Source: Coxiella endosymbiont of Dermacentor marginatus
GTDB lineage: Bacteria; Pseudomonadota; Gammaproteobacteria; Coxiellales; Coxiellaceae
NCBI RefSeq assembly: GCF_907164955.1
Contig: NZ_OU015521.1
Span: 248,001-312,000 of the forward strand
Reading direction: 5' to 3'
DNA length: 64,000 bases
The notes beneath the pieces were generated by a model, which was given only the letters and a program-made list of their open reading frames with translations, was not told the DNA's origin and ran no database searches. The position numbers and the translations under genes were made by a program. Positions within the stretch are counted from its first letter, which is position 1. Each line of letters opens with the position of its first letter. This document shows positions 53,485 through 64,000 of the stretch, piece after piece.

Positions 53485-54042
53485 CTACCTCTTTAAATTT
53501 TCCATCAATCGGGCCAGCTTTCCTTTGATAGAACCATCTATAACCCAATTATCGACACGAACAATAGCGCCTCCCACCAAAGATTCGTCAGTTGTGATTT
53601 TTAATTTAACTTTGGCATTAAATCGTTTTTCTAGTTTCTTTTTAATTTGTTTCCGTTGGTTATTACTTAAAAGGAAAGCTGATATAACCTCGGCTTCTGT
53701 TATCCCTTTATAATCATTTAAAATCTTACTATAAAACAAAGCAATATCGGGTAAAGCAATTAATCTTTTTCCATCTATCAGCAATTGAAGAAAATTTCTC
53801 AACTTCTCTTTTACAACATGGATAGTCTTTGGTTCAATTTCGTGAAGCAATTTAAGAAATACATCTTTTATTTCTTCATCTGAAATGTTAGGATTATCAA
53901 TCACTGAACCTATTGATCTATTTTTAATAATTTTTGCAAGGACATTTAATATTACCAACCAAGAGGTCAATTGATCATTCTCTTTAGCTTCCATAAAGAG
54001 TGCCTTGGCATAAGGCCTTGCAAGTTTTAAATGCGCAACCAT
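53485..54042 (-). CDS. atpH: ATP synthase delta subunit
   Basis: Delta links the peripheral stalk to the top of F1. The 185 residues begin LKLARPYAKALFMEAKE, the family start, have an all-helical N-terminal domain, and end with the OSCP signature region KITTDESLVGGAIVRVDNWV then IDGSIKGKLARL. Its identity is set by these and by the position between atpF and atpA. Confidence 0.96.
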   Translation of the reverse strand: MVAHLKLARPYAKALFMEAKENDQLTSWLVILNVLAKIIKNRSIGSVIDNPNISDEEIKDVFLKLLHEIEPKTIHVVKEKLRNFLQLLIDGKRLIALPDIALFYSKILNDYKGITEAEVISAFLLSNNQRKQIKKKLEKRFNAKVKLKITTDESLVGGAIVRVDNWVIDGSIKGKLARLMENLKR

Positions 54043-54044
54043 CC

Positions 54045-54515
54045 TTAAATCTCACTAACTAATTCATCGACTAAATGATCATTACTAGCTTTATTTACTT
54101 CACGTTGCAAAATCTTTTGAGCACCTGCTATAGCGATGTCAGATACTTGCTGAAGCAATTCAATCTTTGCTGTGTTGTATTCTTGTTTAATGTTACTTTT
54201 AGCTAACTTCAGAAATTGCATTCCTTCTTCGTGCGCTTTATTTTTAGCAGACTCAATAATATGATTTGCGCGTTGATTTGCTTTTTCAATTATCTGAGCT
54301 GCTTGTGCCTTTGCCTCTATCAGCTCTTCTTTTGCCTTAATTTTTGCAAGCTTAAGTTCATTATAGCCTTTTTTCGCAGCAAATAATCCATTCTCAATAT
54401 TTTTACGGCGCATTTCAAGGGCTTTTATTATTGGTGGCCATAAAAACTTCATTGTAAGTCCAACAAATACTATGAAAACAAACAATTGCACAATCAACGA
54501 TGCATTAATATCCAT
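54045..54515 (-). CDS. atpF: ATP synthase b subunit
   Basis: Subunit b forms the peripheral stalk. The 156 residues have one N-terminal membrane helix (LIVQLFVFIVFVGLTMKFLWPPI), where FLWPPI is the family motif at the membrane border. A long charged coiled coil rich in Ala, Lys and Glu runs to the end (IKAKEELIEAKAQAAQIIEK and so on). It is the same length as in E. coli and lies 2 bases before atpH. Confidence 0.97.
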   Translation of the reverse strand: MDINASLIVQLFVFIVFVGLTMKFLWPPIIKALEMRRKNIENGLFAAKKGYNELKLAKIKAKEELIEAKAQAAQIIEKANQRANHIIESAKNKAHEEGMQFLKLAKSNIKQEYNTAKIELLQQVSDIAIAGAQKILQREVNKASNDHLVDELVSEI

Positions 54516-54566
54516 TCTTAACTTACCCCTGTTACTTTATATTTACACACCAAAAATTAAGCTCAG

Positions 54567-56167
<1,601 letters not shown>

Positions 56168-59100
56168 TACTTCAGAAATGTGATTCCTTAATCTAAGTCG
56201 ATAAAGTAGGTTGATATATTAGCATCTCTAAAATTTTTCTTTCGCGTCTTTGGAATAAATGGAAACAGATATAGAATCATAAAAATTAATTAAGAGTATT
56301 AAAAATATAAAGAAGATAGTTCTGCAATGTCCACGGGACACTACGCAATGCTATTGAAACTAGAAAACATTACGATGATTATAGTAAAAAGAAATATTAG
56401 TAGCTAATATATTGATTAATTTCATTATATTTCAATAGACAATACTTTGCCCTTACAAAAGAAAGGAAAGCTGTCTAATAATTTTTATGAATGATATTAT
56501 TTTAGATGGTTCTCTTTTTCTACTTTAAATAAATTTCACAAATTCCACGATTAAAAAATATAAAGAGAAATCTTACGCGGTTCTATCTGAAACTGAAATT
56601 TATTCTCATCAATCCTGGTATGACAAGCAGAAACAGAGCGATAATAAAAAAATAACAACTCAAAAAGTAAAAGCGCAAAGGGGTAATCCTATAAAAATTA
56701 TCTTTCATAGTTTTCTCTATCCTTTACAATCAGCAATAACTTCAGAAGGTTAAACTTGTAAAGAGTAACTCATATTCCTTTGCCACTATAACAAAATCAG
56801 TTCCCTATTATGAAGTTCGCACCAATTTATTACTGACTACTTTCGGTAAAATAATCAAAAATTAGCCCAATCTTAATTATAGTTCGATTGATAGTTTCTA
56901 GTTGTTTTATTATTGCAGTAATGGCTAATCTTCCAGAAAAAATTCACCTATAAAAGTCAATGCAATCGACAATCAGTAAATCTAAATGTTTAATAAAACT
57001 TTTATCAGCATCTTTAAAATTATAATATTGATATAATTCGAATAATTTGAGACACAAATCTTTATATTGTTATTAATCTTTTCTTTTCCTTCCATAAAAA
57101 TTAAACATAATGTCATTTATAAAATTAATCATGATGACTATTTAATATAGTGTAGCTTAGTGTAGCTAAAAAATTTTTTAATTTCTGAAACGATTAACTA
57201 ATTTCTCAGGAACCAATTTTTTATCTTTGTTATTTAGCCCCACTTAACACCGTGTTTACCGCAGTTACTTTTAAATTAAGTAAGAACGAAATCTTAAATA
57301 ATTTACCTAACTGAGTATAGTATTATTGAAAGTTATTAGAATTGGGTATTCACATTTTCTAATATAAATTACTTCGTGCTTTGCACAATCTTCAATTTAA
57401 TCCATACGAAATGGAGGATAAAGAAGAACATGAATGTCTTCTAGTAAGTAGAGTGCCTGAAAATCAAAATCATAAAAAATTCATTCAAAAGTAGCAAGAA
57501 TATGTAGGAAGAATATAAAGTAGGAAGAACACAATGGCGACGGTTTTTCAAGCATTAATCCTTTATGCACTGAATCGTTAGCAAACGCTTTTGCTTCACC
57601 AAATTTCCTTATTTCTATAAGGTTTTTTGATCATTATATTTCTCTCATTAATAACTTTAAACTAATTTAACAAACCTAACTTCTCGATACGATTAAATAA
57701 TTCGGCTTTTCTAAGCTGCAATTTTCTAATCTTTAAACTTACTAAATCAAAATCTAACTAGGCTTCGAGAGTAAAAAATCAGGCTGTGTAATTAGTTCCT
57801 GAATCTAATTAAAAATTAATTAAGTAACAGCAACGAGCTCAAATTAAATTTGAATTTATAGTTTTGTCCCTAGAAGTAAATCACCTTTATTATCGTATTC
57901 ATTCTCAAATCCTCACCGATTCGCTGATATTATTACTTAAGACACATGAAACAATTTTCCTATAAATTTTGAATTATACTGAGCTGCAAATCTAAGCCCC
58001 CAAGCTTATTCAGATCAATCCTTTTGCAAGCTAACTATCATCAGGATCCGTCGGGATTCAAAGTATCTCACTTTATTACTTTCTTAAATTAACGAATTAA
58101 TTTTTCTGTTTTACACATAAGACCATTTGCTACAATCTTTTTATTCGTAAAATATCATTTTGACGAAATTCTTACAACGCTTAAAACCTCGAAACGGACC
58201 AATATGACTTTATTCGAATCCAGTTGAGTGCGGACATCAGAATTCAATTCTAAAGTTTTTAAATAAAGTAATGCTTCATAGAATTTATCTACAGTTTCAA
58301 CTACTGCTTCATGGGCTATAGTAGATTTTTTAGTAATCGAATCGTTGAAAATAAGCTACTTTTGTGAAATTCAAATTCTGTTTCTTGAATATTTTTAATC
58401 AGCGAGATAGATTTTAGATATGCCCCATAACCACTTCATTAAAAATTGGGTAAATAAAGATGGAAATTTGATTCAGCTCAGCTAATGAATAGTCATCAGA
58501 TGATTACTTTAAGATAAGATGTCAAGAGACTAAAACAATAGTTCATGATGTTTCTTTATGAGTAAATCGAACAAGCTAGCTCCCCTAAAGTTCCTTATTC
58601 AGTTAGTAATTTTTTAATTCACTGCCCTCAAAAATGATGTATTTGTACAATTAATTTCAATTAGTGTTCATTTATTCTAACTCACTTAATCCACCTAATA
58701 TCCAATCCCCTATCTTGCTTTTGTACTATATATGACGTCTATTATAATAATATCTATGATAGGATACATCATATTTTTTCCGTTAAGGTTAAATAAGCCA
58801 GCGTATCTTTCAAATTTAGTATGATTCATAGTTTTAACACTGTATCTGACTTCTTTCGTTAAGCGAAGTATTTTAAGAATAACCGTAAAGCATAATATCT
58901 GTATTGAAAAAGGGTATAATTGTCAAAATAAAATCGTATAAAGAAAATTCTTTTTGACCAGATTTTCAACGGGCGACTCTCAGCTGCGATAAGGATCACT
59001 ATTTGATAGAATGGTGGATCGCGTTTCGGTTAGAAACACACTCTGTTGCACAGTTAGACTGTCAAATGACCGTATTAATTGAAAAAAAATAATCCACCTA

Positions 59101-59401
59101 CCAACTTTCTCAAACCCATACAGCGCTACAATCCGCAGATTCATATCAACTAACAAAATACAACGTTTCATTAATTCTATGAATGAGCTCTCATTCCCAT
59201 CATGAACTCAAGATTCACAACCTCGTGCAAGGTTTATAAATCAGATTCTATTTTTTGAGGTGAATAAGAAAATTAGGTATGATTTTCCGTAACTCTTCAA
59301 GATATTATTTAAAAACCCAAATTTTTTTCTTAATTTTTCTCTTTACAACTTTTAAACCAGGAAAGACATTGGCATAAAAAAGAGCGGAAAAAGCGGAGTG
59401 C
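56168..59401. other. 3.2-kb region without genes in the usual parB-parA-rsmG position
   Basis: Many gammaproteobacteria have rsmG-parA-parB between mnmG and atpI. Here all six frames are broken and none of the ParA P-loop, the ParB box or the RsmG glycine motif can be read. On the reverse strand 58190-58450 a broken frame reads KSISLIKNIQETEFEFHKSS and then AHEAVVETVDKFYEALLYLK, which is protein-like but not recognised. A 63-codon reverse frame at 58980-59171 has no family features. A 10-base tandem duplication lies at 57148-57167. Confidence 0.6.
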
Positions 59402-61282
59402 TCATAATACTCCTCTTTTTTTTAGATGAACAAGCAATAAGGAAACTGCCGCTGGAGTAACTCCGGGGATACGTCCAGCCTGCCCAATTGTGGTAGGTTT
59501 AATTTCTATTAATTTTTGGCGCACCTCATTAGATAAACCAGCAATTTCCTTATAATCTATTGACTCGGGAATTTCCATATCTTCATATTTTTTCTGACGA
59601 GCAATTTCCTTGAGCTGATGAATTAAATAGCCTTCGTATTTTGCTTGAATCTCAATTTGCTCAGCTATTATCGCATCAGAAATTCCAGGCCCTAAACTCT
59701 CAATACTCATTAATTGAAAATAAGTGATTTCTGGCCGGCGCAAGAGATCTAACAAACGATGTTCTCGTTTTAACGTCTGTTGAAAATGTATTTCAATGGA
59801 TTGTGCAATGGTCGTATTTGGTCTAACCCAATATTGTTTCAATCGTTTTTGTTCTTTTTTAATCATTTCCTTTTTGTGAATAAAAGATTCCCATCGGACA
59901 TTGTTTACACATCCTAATTCTCGTCCCTTTGCGGTCAGTCGTAAATCAGCATTGTCTTGACGTAACAATAACCGATATTCCGAACGACTCGTAAACATGC
60001 GATAGGGCTCTGTGGTGCCTTGAGTAATAAGATCATCAATTAAAACTCCAATATACGCTTCGTCACGCCTCGGTGTCCAAGGCTTGCACTCCCGAATTTG
60101 CAAAGCAGCATTAATTCCGGCAATAAGACCCTGTGCTGCTGCCTCTTCATAACCTGTGGTACCATTTATTTGTCCTGCAAAATAAAGCCCAGGAAGATTC
60201 TTTGTTTCTAAAGAAGATCTTAGGTCGCGAGGATCAAAATAATCATATTCTACGGCGTAACCAGGACGAGTAATGTGGCAGTTCTTTAATCCTTTGATGC
60301 TATGGATAAAATCTACTTGAATATCAAAATCTAAGCTTGTAGAAACTCCATTAGGATAAACTTCAGGAGTATCTAATCCTTCTGGTTCTAAAAAGATTTG
60401 ATGTGAAAGACGATCTTGGAAACGCACTACTTTATCTTCAATAGAAGGACAATAGCGTGGCCCCACACCTTGAATAACCCCTGAAAAAATCGGGGAGGTC
60501 TTTAATCCTGAGTAAATAATATCATGGGTTTTTTCATTAGTATAAGTAATAAAACACGACATTTGCTTCGGATGCTCACTAATCTTGCCACAATAGGACA
60601 TTATTGGTGTAGGCTGATCACTAGGTTGCTCTTCCAGTTGAGAATAATCAATAGTTCGCCCATCGATCCTCGGAGGTGTTCCAGTTTTAAACCGTTTTAC
60701 TCGAAAAGACATGTCCCGTAATCGTTCAGCGAGGGTAATGACTGTGGGGGAGCCCATATAACCACCGCTGTAGTTTTTCATACCGATGTGAATTTTACCA
60801 CCTAAAAAGGTTCCTGCTGTTAATATGACTGCAGGAGCATAAAAGCAAAGACCTATCTGAGTGACAACACCCTTTACTCGATGGTGTTCTTCAATTAAAT
60901 CAATTACCGCTTGTTGAAATAACCAAAGGTTTGGCTGATTTTCTAATGTTCGGCGAATAGCTGCTTTATAGAGAATGCGATCGGCTTGAGCCCGGGTTGC
61001 TCGAACAGCTGGGCCTTTACGTAAATTAAGGGTGTGGAAGTGGATTCCAGCTTGATCAGCTGCATAAGCCATAATCCCACCTAGAGCATCAATTTCTTTA
61101 ACCAATTGGGTTTTACCAATTCCTCCAATTGCGGGATTGCAAGACATGTGGCCAATTGTTTCGATGTTATGAGTAAGTAATAAAGTTCGAGCACCCATAC
61201 GTGCAGATGCTAGGGCTGCCTCAGTACCAGCATGCCCTCCCCCGACTACAATGACTTCGAATTGTTGAGCAATATTTTTCAT
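59402..61282 (-). CDS. mnmG: tRNA uridine 5-carboxymethylaminomethyl modification enzyme, FAD subunit
   Basis: MnmG works with MnmE to modify U34 of several tRNAs. The 626 residues (E. coli 629) have the FAD site [41 protein letters not shown] with a redox-relevant Cys, [54 protein letters not shown] ([18 protein letters not shown]) and the C-terminal MnmE-interacting helical domain ending [19 protein letters not shown]. It lies 59 bases after mnmE on the same strand. Confidence 0.97.
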   Translation of the reverse strand: MKNIAQQFEVIVVGGGHAGTEAALASARMGARTLLLTHNIETIGHMSCNPAIGGIGKTQLVKEIDALGGIMAYAADQAGIHFHTLNLRKGPAVRATRAQADRILYKAAIRRTLENQPNLWLFQQAVIDLIEEHHRVKGVVTQIGLCFYAPAVILTAGTFLGGKIHIGMKNYSGGYMGSPTVITLAERLRDMSFRVKRFKTGTPPRIDGRTIDYSQLEEQPSDQPTPIMSYCGKISEHPKQMSCFITYTNEKTHDIIYSGLKTSPIFSGVIQGVGPRYCPSIEDKVVRFQDRLSHQIFLEPEGLDTPEVYPNGVSTSLDFDIQVDFIHSIKGLKNCHITRPGYAVEYDYFDPRDLRSSLETKNLPGLYFAGQINGTTGYEEAAAQGLIAGINAALQIRECKPWTPRRDEAYIGVLIDDLITQGTTEPYRMFTSRSEYRLLLRQDNADLRLTAKGRELGCVNNVRWESFIHKKEMIKKEQKRLKQYWVRPNTTIAQSIEIHFQQTLKREHRLLDLLRRPEITYFQLMSIESLGPGISDAIIAEQIEIQAKYEGYLIHQLKEIARQKKYEDMEIPESIDYKEIAGLSNEVRQKLIEIKPTTIGQAGRIPGVTPAAVSLLLVHLKKRGVL

Positions 61283-61341
61283 TCAACAAATTTTAGCAAG
61301 TTTACTATCTTATTAAAAATCTTATTAAAATAATTATTTCT

Positions 61342-62706
61342 TTACTTGCCGATGCAAAATTCGGAGAATATTTTTCTAAGTAAATCATCAGACGTAAATT
61401 CACCTGTAATTTCTGTTAGAGCTTTCTGAGCTAGAAAAAGATCTGCTGCTGCGAGTTCACCTGCTTTTTGTTGAGTTAATTGTTTATACGCACTCTGAAG
61501 AAACATTTTACTCCTTCTAATGGCATCACAATGACGACTCCTGGCGATAAAATTGCTTTCATTTGTCATTTCAAATCCAACTATTTCTTTTAAGTGTGCT
61601 TTTAAAATTTCGATGCCTGCACCAGTTTTAACTGAAAGTTTAATTCGTGTGTAATCACTTCTTTCTTTGGAAGATTTTTCTTTTATCAAATCAATTTTAT
61701 TCTCCACAATAGTGATTGGAATATAACTTTTATTTTCTGAAAAAAGCTCAGATAACGTATTTTTGATTGTTCTTGATGAAGCTTGAGAAGCATCTACCAT
61801 TAGCAAAATAAGATCAGCTTGTTCAACAGCTTTTTTAGTTCGCTTAACACCTTCTTTTTCTACAATATCTTCAGTAATTCGCAATCCTGCTGTATCTAAT
61901 ATGTGAACTAGCATTCCATCAATATGAATTGATTCTCGCAAAATATCCCGAGTAGTACCTGCAATATCTGTAACAATTGCTGTTTCTTGTCCACTTAATA
62001 AATTCAATAGACTGGATTTACCTACATTAGGTTTACCAACAATAACAACGGTAATACCATCCCGCAATAGTGCTCCCTGTTTTGCTGTTTTTTCAATTTC
62101 TTGAATATTTTTTAGTATTTTTTCTAGCTTTTTTTGAAGAACACCATCAGTCAAAAAATCAATTTCTTCTTCAGGAAAATCGATAGCTGCTTCGATATAC
62201 ATACGTAATTTAATCAATCTATTTACTAATATAGTAATTTGCTGAGAAAATTCTCCTTGAAGAGAGCGAACTGCTGAACGCATTGCTTGTGCCGAGGTAG
62301 CATTAATTAAATCAGAAACAGCTTCGGCTTGAACCAAATCAATTTTGTTATTTAAAAAAGCTCTTTCAGAAAATTCTCCAGGCCGTGCTAATCGAGCTCC
62401 TGCTTCTATGGTGCTTTTTAAAAGCCGATCCATAACTGCTGGCCCACCATGTCCCTGTAACTCCAAGATATCTTCTCCCGTAAAAGAGTGAGGTTTGGGG
62501 AAATATAAAGCTACCCCTTCATCAATGAGAGATCCGTCAAAGTCTTTAAATACACTCAAGGTGGCATGTCTCGGTCTTGGAACAAACCCCATTATTTTTT
62601 TAGCAATAAAAGGTGTATTAGTACCAGAAATACGGACGATACCTATCCCTCCTCGACCTGCAGGAGTTGCCAATGCGACAATAGTTTCATGAGAAATCTC
62701 AAACAT
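61342..62706 (-). CDS. mnmE: tRNA modification GTPase
   Basis: MnmE is the GTPase partner of MnmG. I start at ATG 62706 (MFEISHETIVALATPAGRGG), which gives 454 residues as in E. coli; the frame continues upstream into yidC, but that part is not family-like. The N-terminal tetrahydrofolate domain has GIGIVRISG and FTGEDILELQGHGGP. The G domain has GKPNVGKSSLLN, GTTRDILRE, DTAGLR and NKIDL. The C-terminal CIGK carries the catalytic Cys. The order yidC-mnmE-mnmG is conserved in relatives. Confidence 0.97.
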   Translation of the reverse strand: MFEISHETIVALATPAGRGGIGIVRISGTNTPFIAKKIMGFVPRPRHATLSVFKDFDGSLIDEGVALYFPKPHSFTGEDILELQGHGGPAVMDRLLKSTIEAGARLARPGEFSERAFLNNKIDLVQAEAVSDLINATSAQAMRSAVRSLQGEFSQQITILVNRLIKLRMYIEAAIDFPEEEIDFLTDGVLQKKLEKILKNIQEIEKTAKQGALLRDGITVVIVGKPNVGKSSLLNLLSGQETAIVTDIAGTTRDILRESIHIDGMLVHILDTAGLRITEDIVEKEGVKRTKKAVEQADLILLMVDASQASSRTIKNTLSELFSENKSYIPITIVENKIDLIKEKSSKERSDYTRIKLSVKTGAGIEILKAHLKEIVGFEMTNESNFIARSRHCDAIRRSKMFLQSAYKQLTQQKAGELAAADLFLAQKALTEITGEFTSDDLLRKIFSEFCIGK

Positions 62707-62833
62707 AACTAAGAAAAATAGATTATAACACAACCCTAAATTATCCTCCTTTGAGGACACACAAAGTCTTGTCGAAGCTAGAATAAAAGACGCGAAAGTT
62801 AGGGCAGCAGACGCAAGAGAGAAAATAAAATCT

Positions 62834-64000
62834 TTACTTCTTCTTTCTTTCACGTCGAATTTTTAACTTTGCTTTATGATTTTCGTAGGTTTTATTGAAA
62901 TGCCACTGCTGAAAAGTTTGCATTACGTTGTTAGTTAACCAATATAATACAAGTCCAGCAGGAAAATTAATAAAAAATACAGTAAAGACTATTGGTAAAA
63001 TCCACATCATTTTTTGTTGAGTAAAATCAGATGAGGTTGGTGATAGCCATTGCTGAGCTAACATACTAAGTCCCATTAAAATGGGTAGAATATAATAGGG
63101 GTCTTTTACAGACAAATCGTGGATCCAAAGAATAAATGGTGCTTGGCGTAACTCCACACTTTCAATAATTACGTAGTAAAATGCGATAAAAACCGGAATC
63201 TGAATTAGCATGGGTAAACAACCGCCTAATGGATTAATTTTTTCTTTACGATAAAGCTCTATGGTGGTTTGACTCAATGTTTGTCGATCATCACCATAAC
63301 GCTTTTTTAAAGATTGCAAACGGGGTTGCATTTCACGCATTCGAGCTATCGATCGGAAATTTTTTGCGGAAAACCAATAAAAAACAATTTTGATAAGGAT
63401 TGTTGTTAGAATAATAGTCCATCCCCAATTTTTAACCACGACATGAATGGCACTTATTATCCAAAATAACAGAGTAGAAATTGGCCACAACCAGCTATAA
63501 TCAATGGTTCGATCTAGGCCTAGTGCTAATGTTTTTAATTGTTTTGCTATCTCTGGACCGACATAAAATACTGTATGACCTACAACTGTTTTATCCGATT
63601 CCACTATCATTTTTGGACTCGTAAAGCCAATGACATAAAGATTAGCGCTACTACTGGTCTTAGAGTGAATTACATGGCTGTAATAGTGATAAGTAAGATC
63701 TGGATTGCCTGGAATCCAAGCACTTAAAAAATAATGTTGTTGCATAGCAATCCAACCATTTTTTGAAATACGATCAATATCTTTTTTATCCATCGCTGCA
63801 TAGGTGATCTTTTCATAAAGCATTTTCTGACCGGAGATGGCTGCACCATTATAACTCCGCATGTAAAAATGGTGATGTTTAACTGAAGGCTCTCGTCGAG
63901 TAATTTGAGCATAGAGACTGCCTTCCCAAAGTTTTTTTGTATTATTATGCACTTGATAAGTAATTTGAACTGCATAATTATTGCGATGGAAAGTATAGGT
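62834..64000 (-). CDS. yidC: Membrane protein insertase YidC (5' part cut by window end)
   Basis: YidC inserts and folds inner-membrane proteins, including ATP synthase subunits a and c encoded nearby. The frame is open to the edge, covering 388 codons and the stop. Visible are the end of the periplasmic P1 beta domain (to about the first 170 residues) and then the conserved insertase core: [20 protein letters not shown], a cytoplasmic coiled coil [39 protein letters not shown], and [21 protein letters not shown] basic tail ([11 protein letters not shown]) ends it and may contact ribosomes. The N-terminal membrane segment lies outside the window. Confidence 0.97.
   Translation of the reverse strand, partial: TYTFHRNNYAVQITYQVHNNTKKLWEGSLYAQITRREPSVKHHHFYMRSYNGAAISGQKMLYEKITYAAMDKKDIDRISKNGWIAMQQHYFLSAWIPGNPDLTYHYYSHVIHSKTSSSANLYVIGFTSPKMIVESDKTVVGHTVFYVGPEIAKQLKTLALGLDRTIDYSWLWPISTLLFWIISAIHVVVKNWGWTIILTTILIKIVFYWFSAKNFRSIARMREMQPRLQSLKKRYGDDRQTLSQTTIELYRKEKINPLGGCLPMLIQIPVFIAFYYVIIESVELRQAPFILWIHDLSVKDPYYILPILMGLSMLAQQWLSPTSSDFTQQKMMWILPIVFTVFFINFPAGLVLYWLTNNVMQTFQQWHFNKTYENHKAKLKIRRERKKK

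Noticed and set aside
62707-62853. 49-residue upstream extension of the mnmE frame
   Set aside because: It overlaps the end of yidC and is unlike the MnmE family, whose start fits ATG 62706.

Overview
The window looks like chromosome of a reduced, AT-rich gammaproteobacterium of the Coxiella type, most probably a Coxiella-like endosymbiont of a tick or a near relative. The reasons are the gene set (Coq7-type ubiquinone hydroxylase, DjlA/MucZ co-chaperone, ATP-grasp GshA next to GshB, PunA, EF-P with its lysylation enzymes, and the ATP synthase and MnmG/MnmE/YidC blocks) and the genome's condition. About 39 kb of the 64 kb is intact gene. The rest is long, stop-rich AT DNA in which at least two gene relics (parC, hemL) can be read. 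No insertion sequence, prophage, CRISPR array or transposase gene was seen. The species assignment is inference, since no rRNA lies in the window.

Layout. 1-7100: polA (cut by the window start), an APC permease and pdxB, with 1.8 kb of empty DNA between the last two. 7.9-15.3 kb: priA divergent from efp-epmA, then psd, cca and a MidA-like methyltransferase. 15.9-20.7 kb: tRNA-Gln, prs, rplY, pth, ychF, tRNA-Met. 20.7-27.0 kb: a decayed stretch in which parC has been broken and its two parts lie on opposite strands around an intact epmB, bounded by an exact 43-bp inverted repeat. 27.8-33.8 kb: coq7, rpe-djlA (reverse), the overlapping gshA-gshB-rsmJ operon, erpA. 34.8-36 kb: a 56-residue rubredoxin gene and a hemL relic. 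37-43.3 kb: aroK-aroB, aroE, a DUF47 gene and punA, separated by empty gaps. 44.5-45.7 kb: csrA with an inserted segment, and rpiA. 47.6-56.2 kb: complete atpIBEFHAGDC-glmU operon (reverse). 56.2-59.4 kb: 3.2 kb without a gene where related bacteria carry parB-parA-rsmG. 59.4-64 kb: mnmG, mnmE and yidC (cut by the window end).

Together the genes show a cell that keeps translation (EF-P with EpmA and EpmB, tRNA maturation and wobble modification, Pth, YchF), ATP synthesis, glutathione, shikimate, PRPP and pentose phosphate, vitamin B6, phospholipid and ubiquinone functions. Several enzymes have lost recognisable parts: PolA lacks its proofreading aspartates, PriA its winged-helix domain, Cca its HD domain, and ParC and HemL are broken. 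No wholly new multi-gene system is visible. The most unusual signals are the parC inversion, a recurring class of perfect hairpins with 3-9-base loops in unrelated sequences, the substituted PolA proofreading site and the enlarged CsrA.
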